Source: an uncultured Collinsella sp. (GTDB lineage Bacteria > Actinomycetota > Coriobacteriia > Coriobacteriales > Coriobacteriaceae). Taken from it: DNA of 64,000 nt. The position numbers and the translations under genes are program-made. How positions within the stretch are numbered: the first letter of the stretch is position 1; the number at the start of each line of letters is the position of its first letter. Positions 6,862-14,434 of the stretch are shown one piece after another. The stretch spans positions 124,001 through 188,000 of the forward strand of contig CAKULD010000001.1 in NCBI GenBank assembly GCA_934667065.1. Direction: 5' to 3'. The notes below the pieces were generated by a model. The model worked only from the letters and a program-made list of their open reading frames with translations, did no database searches and was not told the origin of the DNA.

Positions 6862-9163
6862 CCAGACCAGCTCCCTTCAGAGCATCGGTAAGTGCGGCAC
6901 GCGTATCGTCGGCCATGGGGCACAGCGGCATGCGGTAATTGGCCTCGATCATGCCCATCTGGGCGAGCGCTTCCTTAACGGGGATAGGGTTGACCTCGCT
7001 AAAGAGAGCGTTGATGAGCGGCTGGCCGGCAACCTGGATATCGCGGGCGCGTGTCACGTCGCCATCCAGATAGGCGCGGCACATGTCGTGCACGAGCTGC
7101 GGCTGCACATCGGCCCACACGCTGATGGTGCCCGAGGCGCCCAGACTCATGAGCGGTACGGTGAGCGCGTCCTCGCCCGAGTACATGCGGAAGTCGTCGG
7201 ACAGCAGGTGGGCGATCTTGGCGGCAAAGGCGACGTTGCCCGAGGCCTCCTTGATGCCCATGATGTTGGGGTGCGCGGCCAGGCGTTCCACATTGCGCTC
7301 GCTAATGCCACAACCGCAGCGGCCGGGAATGTTGTACAGGATGCAGGGGATGTCCACGGCATCGGCAACCGTCTTAAAGTGCTGGTAGATACCCTCTTCG
7401 TTGGACTTGTTGTAGTAGGGGGTAATGAGCAGCAGGCCGTCGGCGCCCAAGCCCTGGTAGGTGAGGGACTTGGTGAGCATGGTCTGCGTGGAGTTGGAGC
7501 CGGAGCCGGCGATAACGGGGATGCGGCCTGCTACCTGCTTGACGATGGCGGCGACGACGGAGTTGTCCTCGTCATGGGTCATCGTGGCACTCTCGCCGGT
7601 GGTGCCCAGGGCGAGGATGGCGTCGGTGCCGTTTTGCAGATGGAAATCGACCAGGCGCTCAAGGGCATCGAAGTCGACGCTTCCGTCCTTTTTATACGGC
7701 GTAACGAGGGCAACGATTGAGCCCTCGAGATTGCGAATGTCCATATTCTTCTCCTTCGCTTCTGCGATCTGGATGCGCTTGTTCCACTGGGCAGCAACCG
7801 CCAGGCGCTCGTCCTGAGCGCGACGGCGGGCGCTTTCGGCGCGCGATTTGGCCAGCAGTTCGCGGCCACACGGCAGTACGTCGAGCGTGGCAAAGTAATC
7901 GCCTGGGCGCTCGGCGCGACGGATGAGTTCGGCTGAGCCGTCGGGACGCAGTAGCACCTCGGCAGAGCGCAGACGGCCGTTGTAGTTGTAGCCCATGGAG
8001 TAGCCATGCGCGCCTGTATCGTGGATCACCAGCAGGTCACCCATGTCGATATGCGGCAGCTTGCGGTCGATGGCGAACTTGTCGTTGTTCTCGCACAGAT
8101 TGCCAGTGATGTCATAGGTGTCCGTGACGGGCGCTGCGGTCTTGTCGGCGCCGCCCGGCTGGCCCATGACGGTAATGTGGTGGTAGGCACCATACATAGC
8201 GGGACGAATCAGGTCGACGGCACTTGCATCCACGCCGATATAGTCCTTGTAAATCTGCTTTTCGTGGATGGCCTTGGTGACCAGGCATCCGTAGGGGCCC
8301 ATCATAAAGCGGCCCATCTCGGTGCAGATCGCCACATCGCCCATGCCGGCAGGAACCAGGATCTCGTCGTAGGCCGCGTGTACGCCCTCGCCGATGGCGT
8401 GGATGTCATTGGCCTGCTGCTCGGGCAGGTAGGGGATACCCACACCGCCGGACAGGTTGATAAAGGCGACATGTGCACCGGTCTCGCGCTCCAAGCGCAC
8501 GGCAAGCTCAAAGAGGATGCGTGCGAGCTTGGGATAGTAGTCGTTGGTGACGGTATTGCTGGCAAGGAAAGCGTGGATGCCAAAGTCCTCGGCGCCCTTG
8601 GCCTTGAGCATGCGGAAGGCATCGAAGAGCTGTTCGGTGGTCATGCCGTATTTTGAGTCGCCCGGGTTGTCCATAATGCCGTTGGAGAGCTGGAACAGAC
8701 CGCCCGGATTAAAACGGCAGCTGACCGTCTTGGGGATGGGGCCTGCAACGCGCTCATAAAACTCAATGTGGCTGATGTCGTCGAAATTGACGATGGCGCC
8801 CAGCTTATCGGCAAGGGCAAAGTCCGCCGCCGGCGTGTCGTTGGACGAGAACATGATGTCCTGGCCGGTGATGCCCAGCGAGCGGGCGATCATGAGCTCG
8901 GTATAGCTCGAGCAGTCGCAACCGCAGCCGTATTCGTTGAGAATGGAGATGAGTGCCGGGTTGGGATTGGCCTTGACGGCAAAGTACTCCTTAAACCCCG
9001 GGTTCCACGCAAAGGCGTCACGTACCTCTTGCATGTTGCGGCGGATGCCCGCCTCGTCGTATAGGTGAAACGGCGTGGGGAACTGCTCGACGATATGCTC
9101 GAGCGTCTCCTTATCCACAAACGGCTGCTTGGCCGCATATGCCGCATTGGGGGTCAATGCCAT
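6854..9163 (-). CDS. LysA-DapA in-frame fusion: diaminopimelate decarboxylase + dihydrodipicolinate synthase
   Basis: One uninterrupted 769-codon frame. Residues 1 to about 460 are diaminopimelate decarboxylase: the PLP-lysine motif (YFAVKANPNP), the loop CTEMGRFMMGPYG, CENNDKFA with the substrate Cys-Glu, and GAHGYSMGYNYNGRLR near the end. Residues 474-769 are 4-hydroxy-tetrahydrodipicolinate synthase: GTTGESATM, the catalytic Tyr in ILYNIPGRCG and the Schiff-base Lys in IMGIKEASGN. The two halves are complete and of normal size, so this is not a truncated remnant. At the junction GAAGGAG lies six bases before an ATG at 7744, so DapA can also be made separately. Whether the cell makes a bifunctional protein, separate DapA, or both is open. 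First gene of the operon, behind a lysine riboswitch. Confidence 0.9.
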   Translation of the reverse strand: MALTPNAAYAAKQPFVDKETLEHIVEQFPTPFHLYDEAGIRRNMQEVRDAFAWNPGFKEYFAVKANPNPALISILNEYGCGCDCSSYTELMIARSLGITGQDIMFSSNDTPAADFALADKLGAIVNFDDISHIEFYERVAGPIPKTVSCRFNPGGLFQLSNGIMDNPGDSKYGMTTEQLFDAFRMLKAKGAEDFGIHAFLASNTVTNDYYPKLARILFELAVRLERETGAHVAFINLSGGVGIPYLPEQQANDIHAIGEGVHAAYDEILVPAGMGDVAICTEMGRFMMGPYGCLVTKAIHEKQIYKDYIGVDASAVDLIRPAMYGAYHHITVMGQPGGADKTAAPVTDTYDITGNLCENNDKFAIDRKLPHIDMGDLLVIHDTGAHGYSMGYNYNGRLRSAEVLLRPDGSAELIRRAERPGDYFATLDVLPCGRELLAKSRAESARRRAQDERLAVAAQWNKRIQIAEAKEKNMDIRNLEGSIVALVTPYKKDGSVDFDALERLVDFHLQNGTDAILALGTTGESATMTHDEDNSVVAAIVKQVAGRIPVIAGSGSNSTQTMLTKSLTYQGLGADGLLLITPYYNKSNEEGIYQHFKTVADAVDIPCILYNIPGRCGCGISERNVERLAAHPNIMGIKEASGNVAFAAKIAHLLSDDFRMYSGEDALTVPLMSLGASGTISVWADVQPQLVHDMCRAYLDGDVTRARDIQVAGQPLINALFSEVNPIPVKEALAQMGMIEANYRMPLCPMADDTRAALTDALKGAGLVD

Positions 9164-9234
9164 GTCCCGTAAACCTCGCTATCCAGACGGCGCCATCGGC
9201 GCATCGAATCCGCATAGCGTGGACCCAATGTCCG

Positions 9235-9391
9235 GATAGCGCTCCCGCATTGCTGCAGACAGTCCTGCGGGTGTTTCCCGCAGGCCCACCAGGCTGTTCG
9301 TGCCCGAAAAACCCAGTTCGGCGGGTTTCGCCTCCCCGCAGGGTCAAAGTCTGCCGACTCGCCCGCGGCTCTTCGTGCCCGCGCCTCTATC
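9235..9391 (-). promoter_or_regulatory. Lysine riboswitch (L box) upstream of lysA-dapA
   Basis: Read on the minus strand, the element begins GATAGAGGCGCGGG (ending at 9391) and closes with GGAGCGCTATC (9235-9245), giving a P1 stem GATAG/CTATC exactly as in known L boxes. Internal landmarks in the expected order are the GCGGGGAGGCG and GCCGAAC segments, and GAACAGCCTGGTGGGCC followed by a GCGGG/CCCGC stem ending in GGACTGTC. The layout matches my memory of the Bacillus lysC leader. It lies 71 bp upstream of the lysA start. No U-tract terminator follows, which suggests translational control. Identification by eye; a covariance-model search would settle it. Confidence 0.82.
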
Positions 9392-9541
9392 AAGTGGTAA
9401 AGACCCTACCACGTTGCACTTTACCAAACAAGAGTATTCGTATATAACGTTTAAAAAATGCAGCATCATGCTAGAAACAAGAGCGCCACAATCCGGCGGC
9501 ACAATAGGTGACAACCGAATTGTCCCATGAAAGGAATTCCT

Positions 9542-10729
9542 ATGACCGAGCTCCAAGAACTCCGTCGTTATCGTCGCGACCTGCATCGCATTCCGGAGCT
9601 CGACTTCGATCTTCCGCAGACGATCGCCTATATCGAGGGTGTGCTCGCTCCGCTTGCCTGCGAGGTGACCCATCCGTGTCCGAGCTGCGTCTGCGCCTTC
9701 TTCGATGCCGGTGTGGGCGCTGCGCACGCCATAGCGATTCGCGCCGATATGGACGCGCTGCCCATCGCGGAGGCGACGGGCGCGGCCTTTGCCTCGACAC
9801 ATCCCGGTAAGATGCATGCGTGCGGTCACGACGGTCACATGGCCATGGCGCTTGCGGCGGCGACTTTTGTCGACCGTACGATTCGTGAGCAGCCGGGCGT
9901 CATCAAGCGCAACGTGCTCTTTGTGTTTCAGCCGGCCGAAGAAACGACCGGTGGCGCCAAGACGGTATGCGAGAGTGGCGTGTTTGAGCGCTACGGGGCA
10001 GATCGCATCTTTGGTTTCCACGTATGGCCCGATCTGCTCGCCGGCACGTTGGCGAGCTGCTCCGGTCCGCTGCTGGCGCGCTCGAGCGAGACGCACATTC
10101 ATATCCATGGCGCGAGCATCCATATCGCCAAGACTTACGGTGTGCCGGCCGAGGAGTCGCACGATGCGGCGCTGGCGGCTGCCAAGTTTTTGGTTGCCGA
10201 GCGCGAGTTGATGGATGAGCTGGGTGCCGAAGAACCCTGTATTGGTAAGTTTGGCTTGCTGCAGGCAGGTACCGTTTGCAATGCGGTGGCGGGGGAGGCC
10301 CATGTTGCCGGCAGCCTGCGCGTGTTTACGGACGATATGTTCGACCGCGCGCGCGAGGGTGTGCGCCGTGTGCTCGACGAGGCGTGCGCGTCGACGGGCT
10401 GCACCTACGACCTCGACTTCGCCGAGGGATACCCGCCGGTCGATAACGACCCTGAGCTGTTTGCCGGCGTCGCGCCTGCCTTGCCCGAGCTGCAACTGGT
10501 GGATGAGCCGCTGCTCATTGCCGAGGATTTCGCGTTCTACCAACGCCATCTGCCGGGCGTGTTCTTCTTATTGGGCACGGGCGTGCCTGCCGGTCAAGAC
10601 AATCCGAGCGACGCCGAGGGCTGCCCCGCCTATGCCACGAGCGCCCTGCATACCGATACCATGCTCTTTGACGAGGAAATCCTGCTCAAAGGCCTCGATG
10701 TCTATAAACGATTGCTTTCGCTTGCCTAA
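9542..10729 (+). CDS. M20-family amidohydrolase, probable N-acetyldiaminopimelate deacetylase
   Basis: A 395-residue metal-dependent amidohydrolase. Motifs visible: RDLHRIPELDFDLPQT at the start, AIRADMDALP (about residue 70), HACGHDGHMAM with metal-binding Cys-Gly-His, FQPAEETTGGA with catalytic Glu, FHVWPDLLAG, and a distal region IAEDFAFY. The start at ATG 9542 is chosen because AAGGA lies nine bases before it. It is divergent from the lysine operon across the riboswitch region. Since that operon uses DapH (acetyl branch), the likely substrate is N-acetyl-LL-diaminopimelate; family alone would also allow hippurate or N-acetyl-amino acid hydrolysis. The substrate assignment is inference. 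Confidence 0.8.
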   Translation: MTELQELRRYRRDLHRIPELDFDLPQTIAYIEGVLAPLACEVTHPCPSCVCAFFDAGVGAAHAIAIRADMDALPIAEATGAAFASTHPGKMHACGHDGHMAMALAAATFVDRTIREQPGVIKRNVLFVFQPAEETTGGAKTVCESGVFERYGADRIFGFHVWPDLLAGTLASCSGPLLARSSETHIHIHGASIHIAKTYGVPAEESHDAALAAAKFLVAERELMDELGAEEPCIGKFGLLQAGTVCNAVAGEAHVAGSLRVFTDDMFDRAREGVRRVLDEACASTGCTYDLDFAEGYPPVDNDPELFAGVAPALPELQLVDEPLLIAEDFAFYQRHLPGVFFLLGTGVPAGQDNPSDAEGCPAYATSALHTDTMLFDEEILLKGLDVYKRLLSLA

Positions 10730-10773
10730 TGGGCAAAGAAGTAATTGCCTAGAAAATACGAACAGATGTACGG

Positions 10774-10819
10774 TATAATGAAGATGTAAGTCTATAGAAA
10801 CGTTTGACGTTATTAACGT
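10774..10819 (+). promoter_or_regulatory. Promoter and candidate operator of the HigBA pair
   Basis: A perfect -10 box TATAAT at 10774-10779 and, between it and the toxin start, the near-palindrome ACGTTATTAACGT (10807-10819). No convincing -35 box. The placement fits autoregulation by the downstream HigA-like protein. Confidence 0.5.
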
Positions 10820-10830
10820 AAGGCGATACT

Positions 10831-11112
10831 ATGATTGCATCATATAAAGATGAAGATACCGAACGCTTTGCCATGGGTGTGCGGGTCAGGAAGTTCATTC
10901 CTTTTGAGCGGGTCGCATTGAGGAAGATCCGCCAACTGCAGGTCTGCGCTTCGCTTGATGATCTTCGCATTCCGCCAGGCAACCGCCTTGAAGTATTGAA
11001 GGGCGATCGTGCCGGTCAATACAGTATTCGCGTCAACGAACGCTATCGGGTCTGCTTTGAGTGGAGACAGGGGATGGCTTGGAATGTCGAAATCGTCGAT
11101 TATCATAAATGA
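10831..11112 (+). CDS. higB: HigB/RelE-type toxin
   Basis: A 93-residue basic protein of HigB (plasmid killer) type, an mRNA endonuclease family. Visible pattern: FIPFERVALRKIRQLQVCASLDDL helical region, then RIPPGNRLEVLKGDRAGQYSIRVNERYRVCFEW, whose R-x-N-x-R-Y-R-x-x-F core is typical of HigB. The end is VEIVDYHK. Toxin-first gene order is characteristic of higBA. It overlaps the antitoxin reading frame by 29 bases. Confidence 0.85.
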   Translation: MIASYKDEDTERFAMGVRVRKFIPFERVALRKIRQLQVCASLDDLRIPPGNRLEVLKGDRAGQYSIRVNERYRVCFEWRQGMAWNVEIVDYHK

Positions 11113-11425
11113 GGAGGCTGCGGCTGATTTGCTGTCACCGGTGACTCCTGGTGAGCTTCTCAAAGAGGAGTTTCTTGTTCCCATGGGTATTTCTCAATAT
11201 CGCCTTGCTAAGGAGACCGGGATTCCGGCTCAGCGTATCGGGCAGATTATTTTGGGGAGGCGCCGTGTGACGGCCGACACTGACCTCCGTCTTTGCCGTT
11301 ATTTTGGCCTGACGGATGGTTATTGGCTGCGCGCTCAGGTGGCGTTTGACCTTGAGGCCGAGAAAAGGCGGATTAAACCTGAGCTCGACAAGATTGTTCC
11401 TGTCCAGCAGGTCATCGCATTGTAG
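11084..11425 (+). CDS. higA: HigA-type antitoxin with XRE helix-turn-helix
   Basis: A 113-residue protein starting at ATG 11084, inside the toxin gene. The middle part (TPGELLKEEFLVPMGISQYRLAKE, then GIPAQRIGQIILGRRRVTADT) is the HigA helix-turn-helix, and RLCRYFGLTDGYWLRAQVAFDL is the usual continuation. It neutralises HigB and represses the operon. The long overlap with higB implies coupled translation. Starts further upstream in frame (11009) lie deep in higB and lack support. Confidence 0.88.
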   Translation: MSKSSIIINEEAAADLLSPVTPGELLKEEFLVPMGISQYRLAKETGIPAQRIGQIILGRRRVTADTDLRLCRYFGLTDGYWLRAQVAFDLEAEKRRIKPELDKIVPVQQVIAL

Positions 11426-11454
11426 AACCCAAAGACGCTGAGAATGGAGTGGCG

Positions 11455-11778
11455 ATGAGGCGACGTCGGCAATCTGCCGTATATAGTCCGGGTGGTTGCG
11501 GGTGTGGTTTGCTACTACTCCCGGTTATTGCTGTGAGCATAGGTGTGATGTTTGCGCTTGCCGGGCTGGCTGCGGTGGCACTTATGCTTCTTATCGCTGC
11601 TATTGGCGTAACAATCTGGTTGTGCCGTTCCCACGAACAACGCCGTGCCGACGGCAAGACCAATGTCGGTTGGGTCGTCTTCCTGATCATTGCGTACCTG
11701 CTGAGCATCAGCTACCTGGCGTTCTTTGTCCTGTTGATGATTAGCGCCTTTACCGGAGAGCCCGTTACGGTGGGGTAG
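11455..11778 (+). CDS. Small membrane protein, unknown function
   Basis: A 107-residue protein with an arginine-rich start (MRRRRQ), a Gly/Cys motif (GGCGCG) and three predicted membrane segments: LLLLPVIAVSIGVMFALAG, AAVALMLLIAAIGVTIWLC, and VVFLIIAYLLSISYLAFFVLL. ATG 11455 is chosen because GGAG precedes it at 11446-11449; GTG 11449 is two codons earlier. It follows higA by 29 bp but need not belong to the module. I do not recognise the family. Confidence 0.6.
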   Translation: MRRRRQSAVYSPGGCGCGLLLLPVIAVSIGVMFALAGLAAVALMLLIAAIGVTIWLCRSHEQRRADGKTNVGWVVFLIIAYLLSISYLAFFVLLMISAFTGEPVTVG

Positions 11779-11916
11779 TGTTTCGGGCTGCCGCGGAAGG
11801 CGCGCTTGCGCGACCGTTTATCGCAGCATTAGCTCCCAGCTAATGAATTCGAACTCAATCCTTTCTACGATGTGCTGTGTGCCGGCACGGTAGCCGGATC
11901 GTAGGAAGGATGCATC

Positions 11917-12459
11917 ATGAAAAAGCTCGAGACCGAAATGCTGCTGAGCCGTCGCGCTGCGCTTGGCGCGTTCGCAACTGTCGCCCTGGGGACTGCTGGC
12001 CTCCTCGTGGGCTGTGGCAGCGATAAGGCGACTGTCACCGAGGACGCCGGCGATAGTGATAAGAAGGAAGAGCCCAAGAAGGAAGAGCAGACGACGACCG
12101 ATCTGGCCGTCGGCACGACCGTGACTACCAACGCCGGTCTTTCCATTGTCGTAGACTCCGTTCAGACGGGTCTTACCAATTATGACGGCTCGACCATGAC
12201 GGGCATCCACGTCACTTATACCAATATCGGCGATGAGGGCGCGGACTACAATGTCTACGACTGGAAGGGCGAGGACGCCAACGGCGCTCAGCAGAATCAG
12301 GGCTACTATAGCGAGGGTTCCGAAGAGCTGCAGTCGGGCACCCTTGCCGCCGGCGGTTCCGTTGCGGGTAACATCTACTTTGACGGCGACATCAAGAAGG
12401 CTCTGTATTTTGCCAACATGTTCGATAAGTCTGCCACTGCAAGCTGGGTGCTGGCCTAG
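11917..12459 (+). CDS. Tat-type lipoprotein, DUF4352-like
   Basis: A 180-residue exported protein. Residues 11-34 hold a twin-arginine-like signal (LSRRAALGAFATVALGTAGL) ending in a lipobox (LLVGCGS), so the mature protein should be lipid-anchored at its Cys. A charged linker (KKEEPKKEEQTTT) leads to an immunoglobulin-like beta domain resembling DUF4352 (ADYNVYDWKGEDANGAQQNQ; GTLAAGGSVAGNIYFDGD). GGAAGG precedes the ATG. Members are surface lipoproteins of unknown function. It is followed 39 bp later by the HTH gene; no functional link is evident. Confidence 0.78.
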   Translation: MKKLETEMLLSRRAALGAFATVALGTAGLLVGCGSDKATVTEDAGDSDKKEEPKKEEQTTTDLAVGTTVTTNAGLSIVVDSVQTGLTNYDGSTMTGIHVTYTNIGDEGADYNVYDWKGEDANGAQQNQGYYSEGSEELQSGTLAAGGSVAGNIYFDGDIKKALYFANMFDKSATASWVLA

Positions 12460-12498
12460 CATGTCGCTGCCGGTGAATCGCGGGGGAGGTGAGGCCAT

Positions 12499-12921
12499 AT
12501 GCCCGATAAAAAGCTGACCGAAGAGCTGCTCAACGAGCTACTCGATGCGCCCAGTATCGATGGCTATATTAGGGAACATGACTTTGCCGCCCCGTCGCTT
12601 TCGGAGTATCTGAAGCAGCTTTTACAGGAAAAGGGCCTGGAGCGATCGCGCGTGGTGCGTATGGCCGACCTCAACGAAACGTTCGGCTATCAGATCTTTA
12701 CCGGCGCACGCCATCCGAGTCGCAATAAAGTGCTGCAAATTGCCTTTGCGATGGCGCTGTCGATGAAGGAGACCAACCGCGCACTGACGGCCGCCGGAGC
12801 CAGCGTTCTCAACTGTAAGGACCGGCGCGACGCCATCATCATCTTTTGCATTGATCGCGGCTGCAGCCTGCAAAAGGTTAACGAGGAGCTATATCGCTTT
12901 GGTGAGGAGACGGTCAGCTAG
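12499..12921 (+). CDS. Helix-turn-helix (XRE-like) protein paired with a kinase gene
   Basis: A 140-residue soluble protein. Residues about 35-95 read as a Cro/XRE-like helix-turn-helix (LSEYLKQLLQEKGLERSRVV, NETFGYQIFTGARHPSRNK, LQIAFAMALSMKETNRAL). The tail (DAIIIFCIDRGCSLQKVNEELYRFG) is characteristic of DNA-binding proteins found next to Ser/Thr kinase genes in this lineage, as far as I recall. GGGAGGTGAG lies before the ATG. The kinase gene follows 86 bp later. The protein may be a kinase substrate or co-regulator; this is inferred from adjacency. Confidence 0.7.
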   Translation: MPDKKLTEELLNELLDAPSIDGYIREHDFAAPSLSEYLKQLLQEKGLERSRVVRMADLNETFGYQIFTGARHPSRNKVLQIAFAMALSMKETNRALTAAGASVLNCKDRRDAIIIFCIDRGCSLQKVNEELYRFGEETVS

Positions 12922-12963
12922 CCGGTGGTGCCAAGCTTGGAACCGTTTAGGAAAGCCCTAAAC

Positions 12964-13003
12964 GCGCAGGGCACGGATGCCGCAGGGCGCCCGTGCCCTG
13001 CGC
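12964..13003 (+). promoter_or_regulatory. 13-bp perfect hairpin just before the kinase start
   Basis: GCGCAGGGCACGG (12964-12976) pairs with CCGTGCCCTGCGC (12991-13003) across a 14-base loop, ending five bases before the first kinase ATG. There is no T-tract. It could be a weak terminator of the HTH gene or a structure limiting kinase translation, since no Shine-Dalgarno sequence is visible. Confidence 0.55.
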
Positions 13004-13007
13004 TATT

Positions 13008-14396
13008 ATGGACGCTATGGATACTCAGGACCCAACATATTCCGACGATGAGCTGACTGCCGCGCTCGCTGAGCACCTGGCGTCGCTCGACCGTAACGAC
13101 AGCTATCGCGTTGATCGCGTGCTTAAGCGCTCGCCGGTCGAGACGACCGAGCTCGTGTATTTCGAAGGCTCTGGCGGCGGTTCGCTTGGACCTTTTGTGC
13201 GCAAGCGCATCGATGCGTCGGCGCAAATCGGTGGTGCCTATGAGCGCCTGTTTGCAGCCCAACGAGCGGGTCGAAGATTTGAGCACCTGCCCAGAATCGT
13301 TGACTGTCGCCGCATCGGCGATGATCTCGACGTGGTCATGGAATACATCGAGGGCGATACGCTTGAGGCGTTGGTGGACTGTTTGGGAGCCACGTCCGAT
13401 TACGCGCGCGAACTGTTCCCAGCTCTGTGCGATGCGGTGAGCGAGCTCCATGCCGGTTTTGCGCCGGAGGGGGAGATGTCGGCGCCGGTGATTCATCGCG
13501 ACCTTAAGCCTTCGAACATTATCGTTTCGGGTGTGAAATACACGCCCGATGCCGGTATGAGCTTTTCGTCGCTGGTGATTATCGATTTGGGGATCGCGCG
13601 CGTATGGCGCGACGGTGCCGATGCCGATACCGTCAAGTTTGGTACGCGGCCCTACGCGCCGCCCGAGCAGTATGGGTTTGGGCAGACGAGCGTGCGCAGC
13701 GATGTGTATGCACTCGGCGCGCTTCTCTTCTTTTGCCTGACGGGGGCCGACCCTAAGCCGGGACGCGACATGCACGAACAATGCGAGATGCGCGGCGTTC
13801 CTTCTTCTCTGACCGATGTCATTTGCATGGCGATGGCGCTCGACCCAGCCAAGCGTTTTGCGAGTGCGGAGGCATTGGGACGGGCGACGCGCGCGGCATA
13901 CGACCTGAGTTGCCCTGTGCGACCTCCTGCGCCTGTGCCTGTTTGTACTCCGGCCTCGGAGACGGTGTTAACGCCCCAAGGGCTCCAGAGCTCCGCAGAG
14001 CTTCCTAAGCCAGCCGCCTCCGCTGCATTCGGTCTGCTTTCTCGCATTCCGGAGCCTCTGGGACGCATTTGGAATACGCTTGTCTGCCTCTCGTTGCTTG
14101 TATTTTTTGCCGGAAGCCACTTTGCCGTCTTTCACCCCACGGGAGCAAATCAAAGCTACCCGACGTGGCTTCTCATAATCGAGTACTTTTTCTTTGTCGA
14201 TGGCCTTATGGTGCTTATGCATTTTGCGCTGCTCGACAAGCGCCGCCTTCGTCGACGATTCGCACTGCTCGACGGCTACCGCGGCAAGAAGCTCGCGAAG
14301 CTCTGGCTCAAGGCATTGGGTGTTTTGCTCTTAATCATTATCGTCATTGTCGCAGTCGCCAACGTAACGGGCGTTGTCGACACCTCTGCGGCCTAA
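13008..14396 (+). CDS. Membrane-anchored Ser/Thr protein kinase
   Basis: A 462-residue protein with an N-terminal eukaryotic-like kinase domain. The catalytic loop is VIHRDLKPSNIIV, with the magnesium motif as IIDLGIARV (DLG in place of DFG). The activation segment ends in GTRPYAPPEQYGFGQTSVRSDVYALG. A Pro-rich linker follows (about 300-340). Two membrane segments come next (WNTLVCLSLLVFFAGSHFAVF and WLLIIEYFFFVDGLMVLMHFAL), then a third near the C-terminus (ALGVLLLIIIVIVAVANV). No PASTA or other sensor domain is present. The start is uncertain (ATG 13008 or 13017), and neither has a good ribosome-binding site; a hairpin ends just upstream. Confidence 0.85.
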   Translation: MDAMDTQDPTYSDDELTAALAEHLASLDRNDSYRVDRVLKRSPVETTELVYFEGSGGGSLGPFVRKRIDASAQIGGAYERLFAAQRAGRRFEHLPRIVDCRRIGDDLDVVMEYIEGDTLEALVDCLGATSDYARELFPALCDAVSELHAGFAPEGEMSAPVIHRDLKPSNIIVSGVKYTPDAGMSFSSLVIIDLGIARVWRDGADADTVKFGTRPYAPPEQYGFGQTSVRSDVYALGALLFFCLTGADPKPGRDMHEQCEMRGVPSSLTDVICMAMALDPAKRFASAEALGRATRAAYDLSCPVRPPAPVPVCTPASETVLTPQGLQSSAELPKPAASAAFGLLSRIPEPLGRIWNTLVCLSLLVFFAGSHFAVFHPTGANQSYPTWLLIIEYFFFVDGLMVLMHFALLDKRRLRRRFALLDGYRGKKLAKLWLKALGVLLLIIIVIVAVANVTGVVDTSAA

Positions 14397-14401
14397 AAGA
14401 A

Positions 14402-14423
14402 AAGGGCCCCGTTTGGGGCCCTT
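14402..14423. terminator. Bidirectional terminator between convergent genes
   Basis: AAGGGCCCC GTTT GGGGCCCTT, with A-rich and T-rich flanks, lies between the kinase and the convergent secreted coiled-coil protein. Confidence 0.85.
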
Positions 14424-14434
14424 AAAAGTTGCAC

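Noticed and set aside
5368..6891. Long open frame of 507 codons on the plus strand opposite dapH and dapB
   Set aside because: It mirrors codon bias of the real genes, has low-complexity composition rich in Asp, Ala, Gly and His, and no recognisable domain.
6854..9163. Frameshift or assembly error joining lysA and dapA
   Set aside because: There is no shift: both domains are complete in the same frame and the linker reads normally. A missing stop through a sequencing error cannot be fully excluded, hence the check listed.
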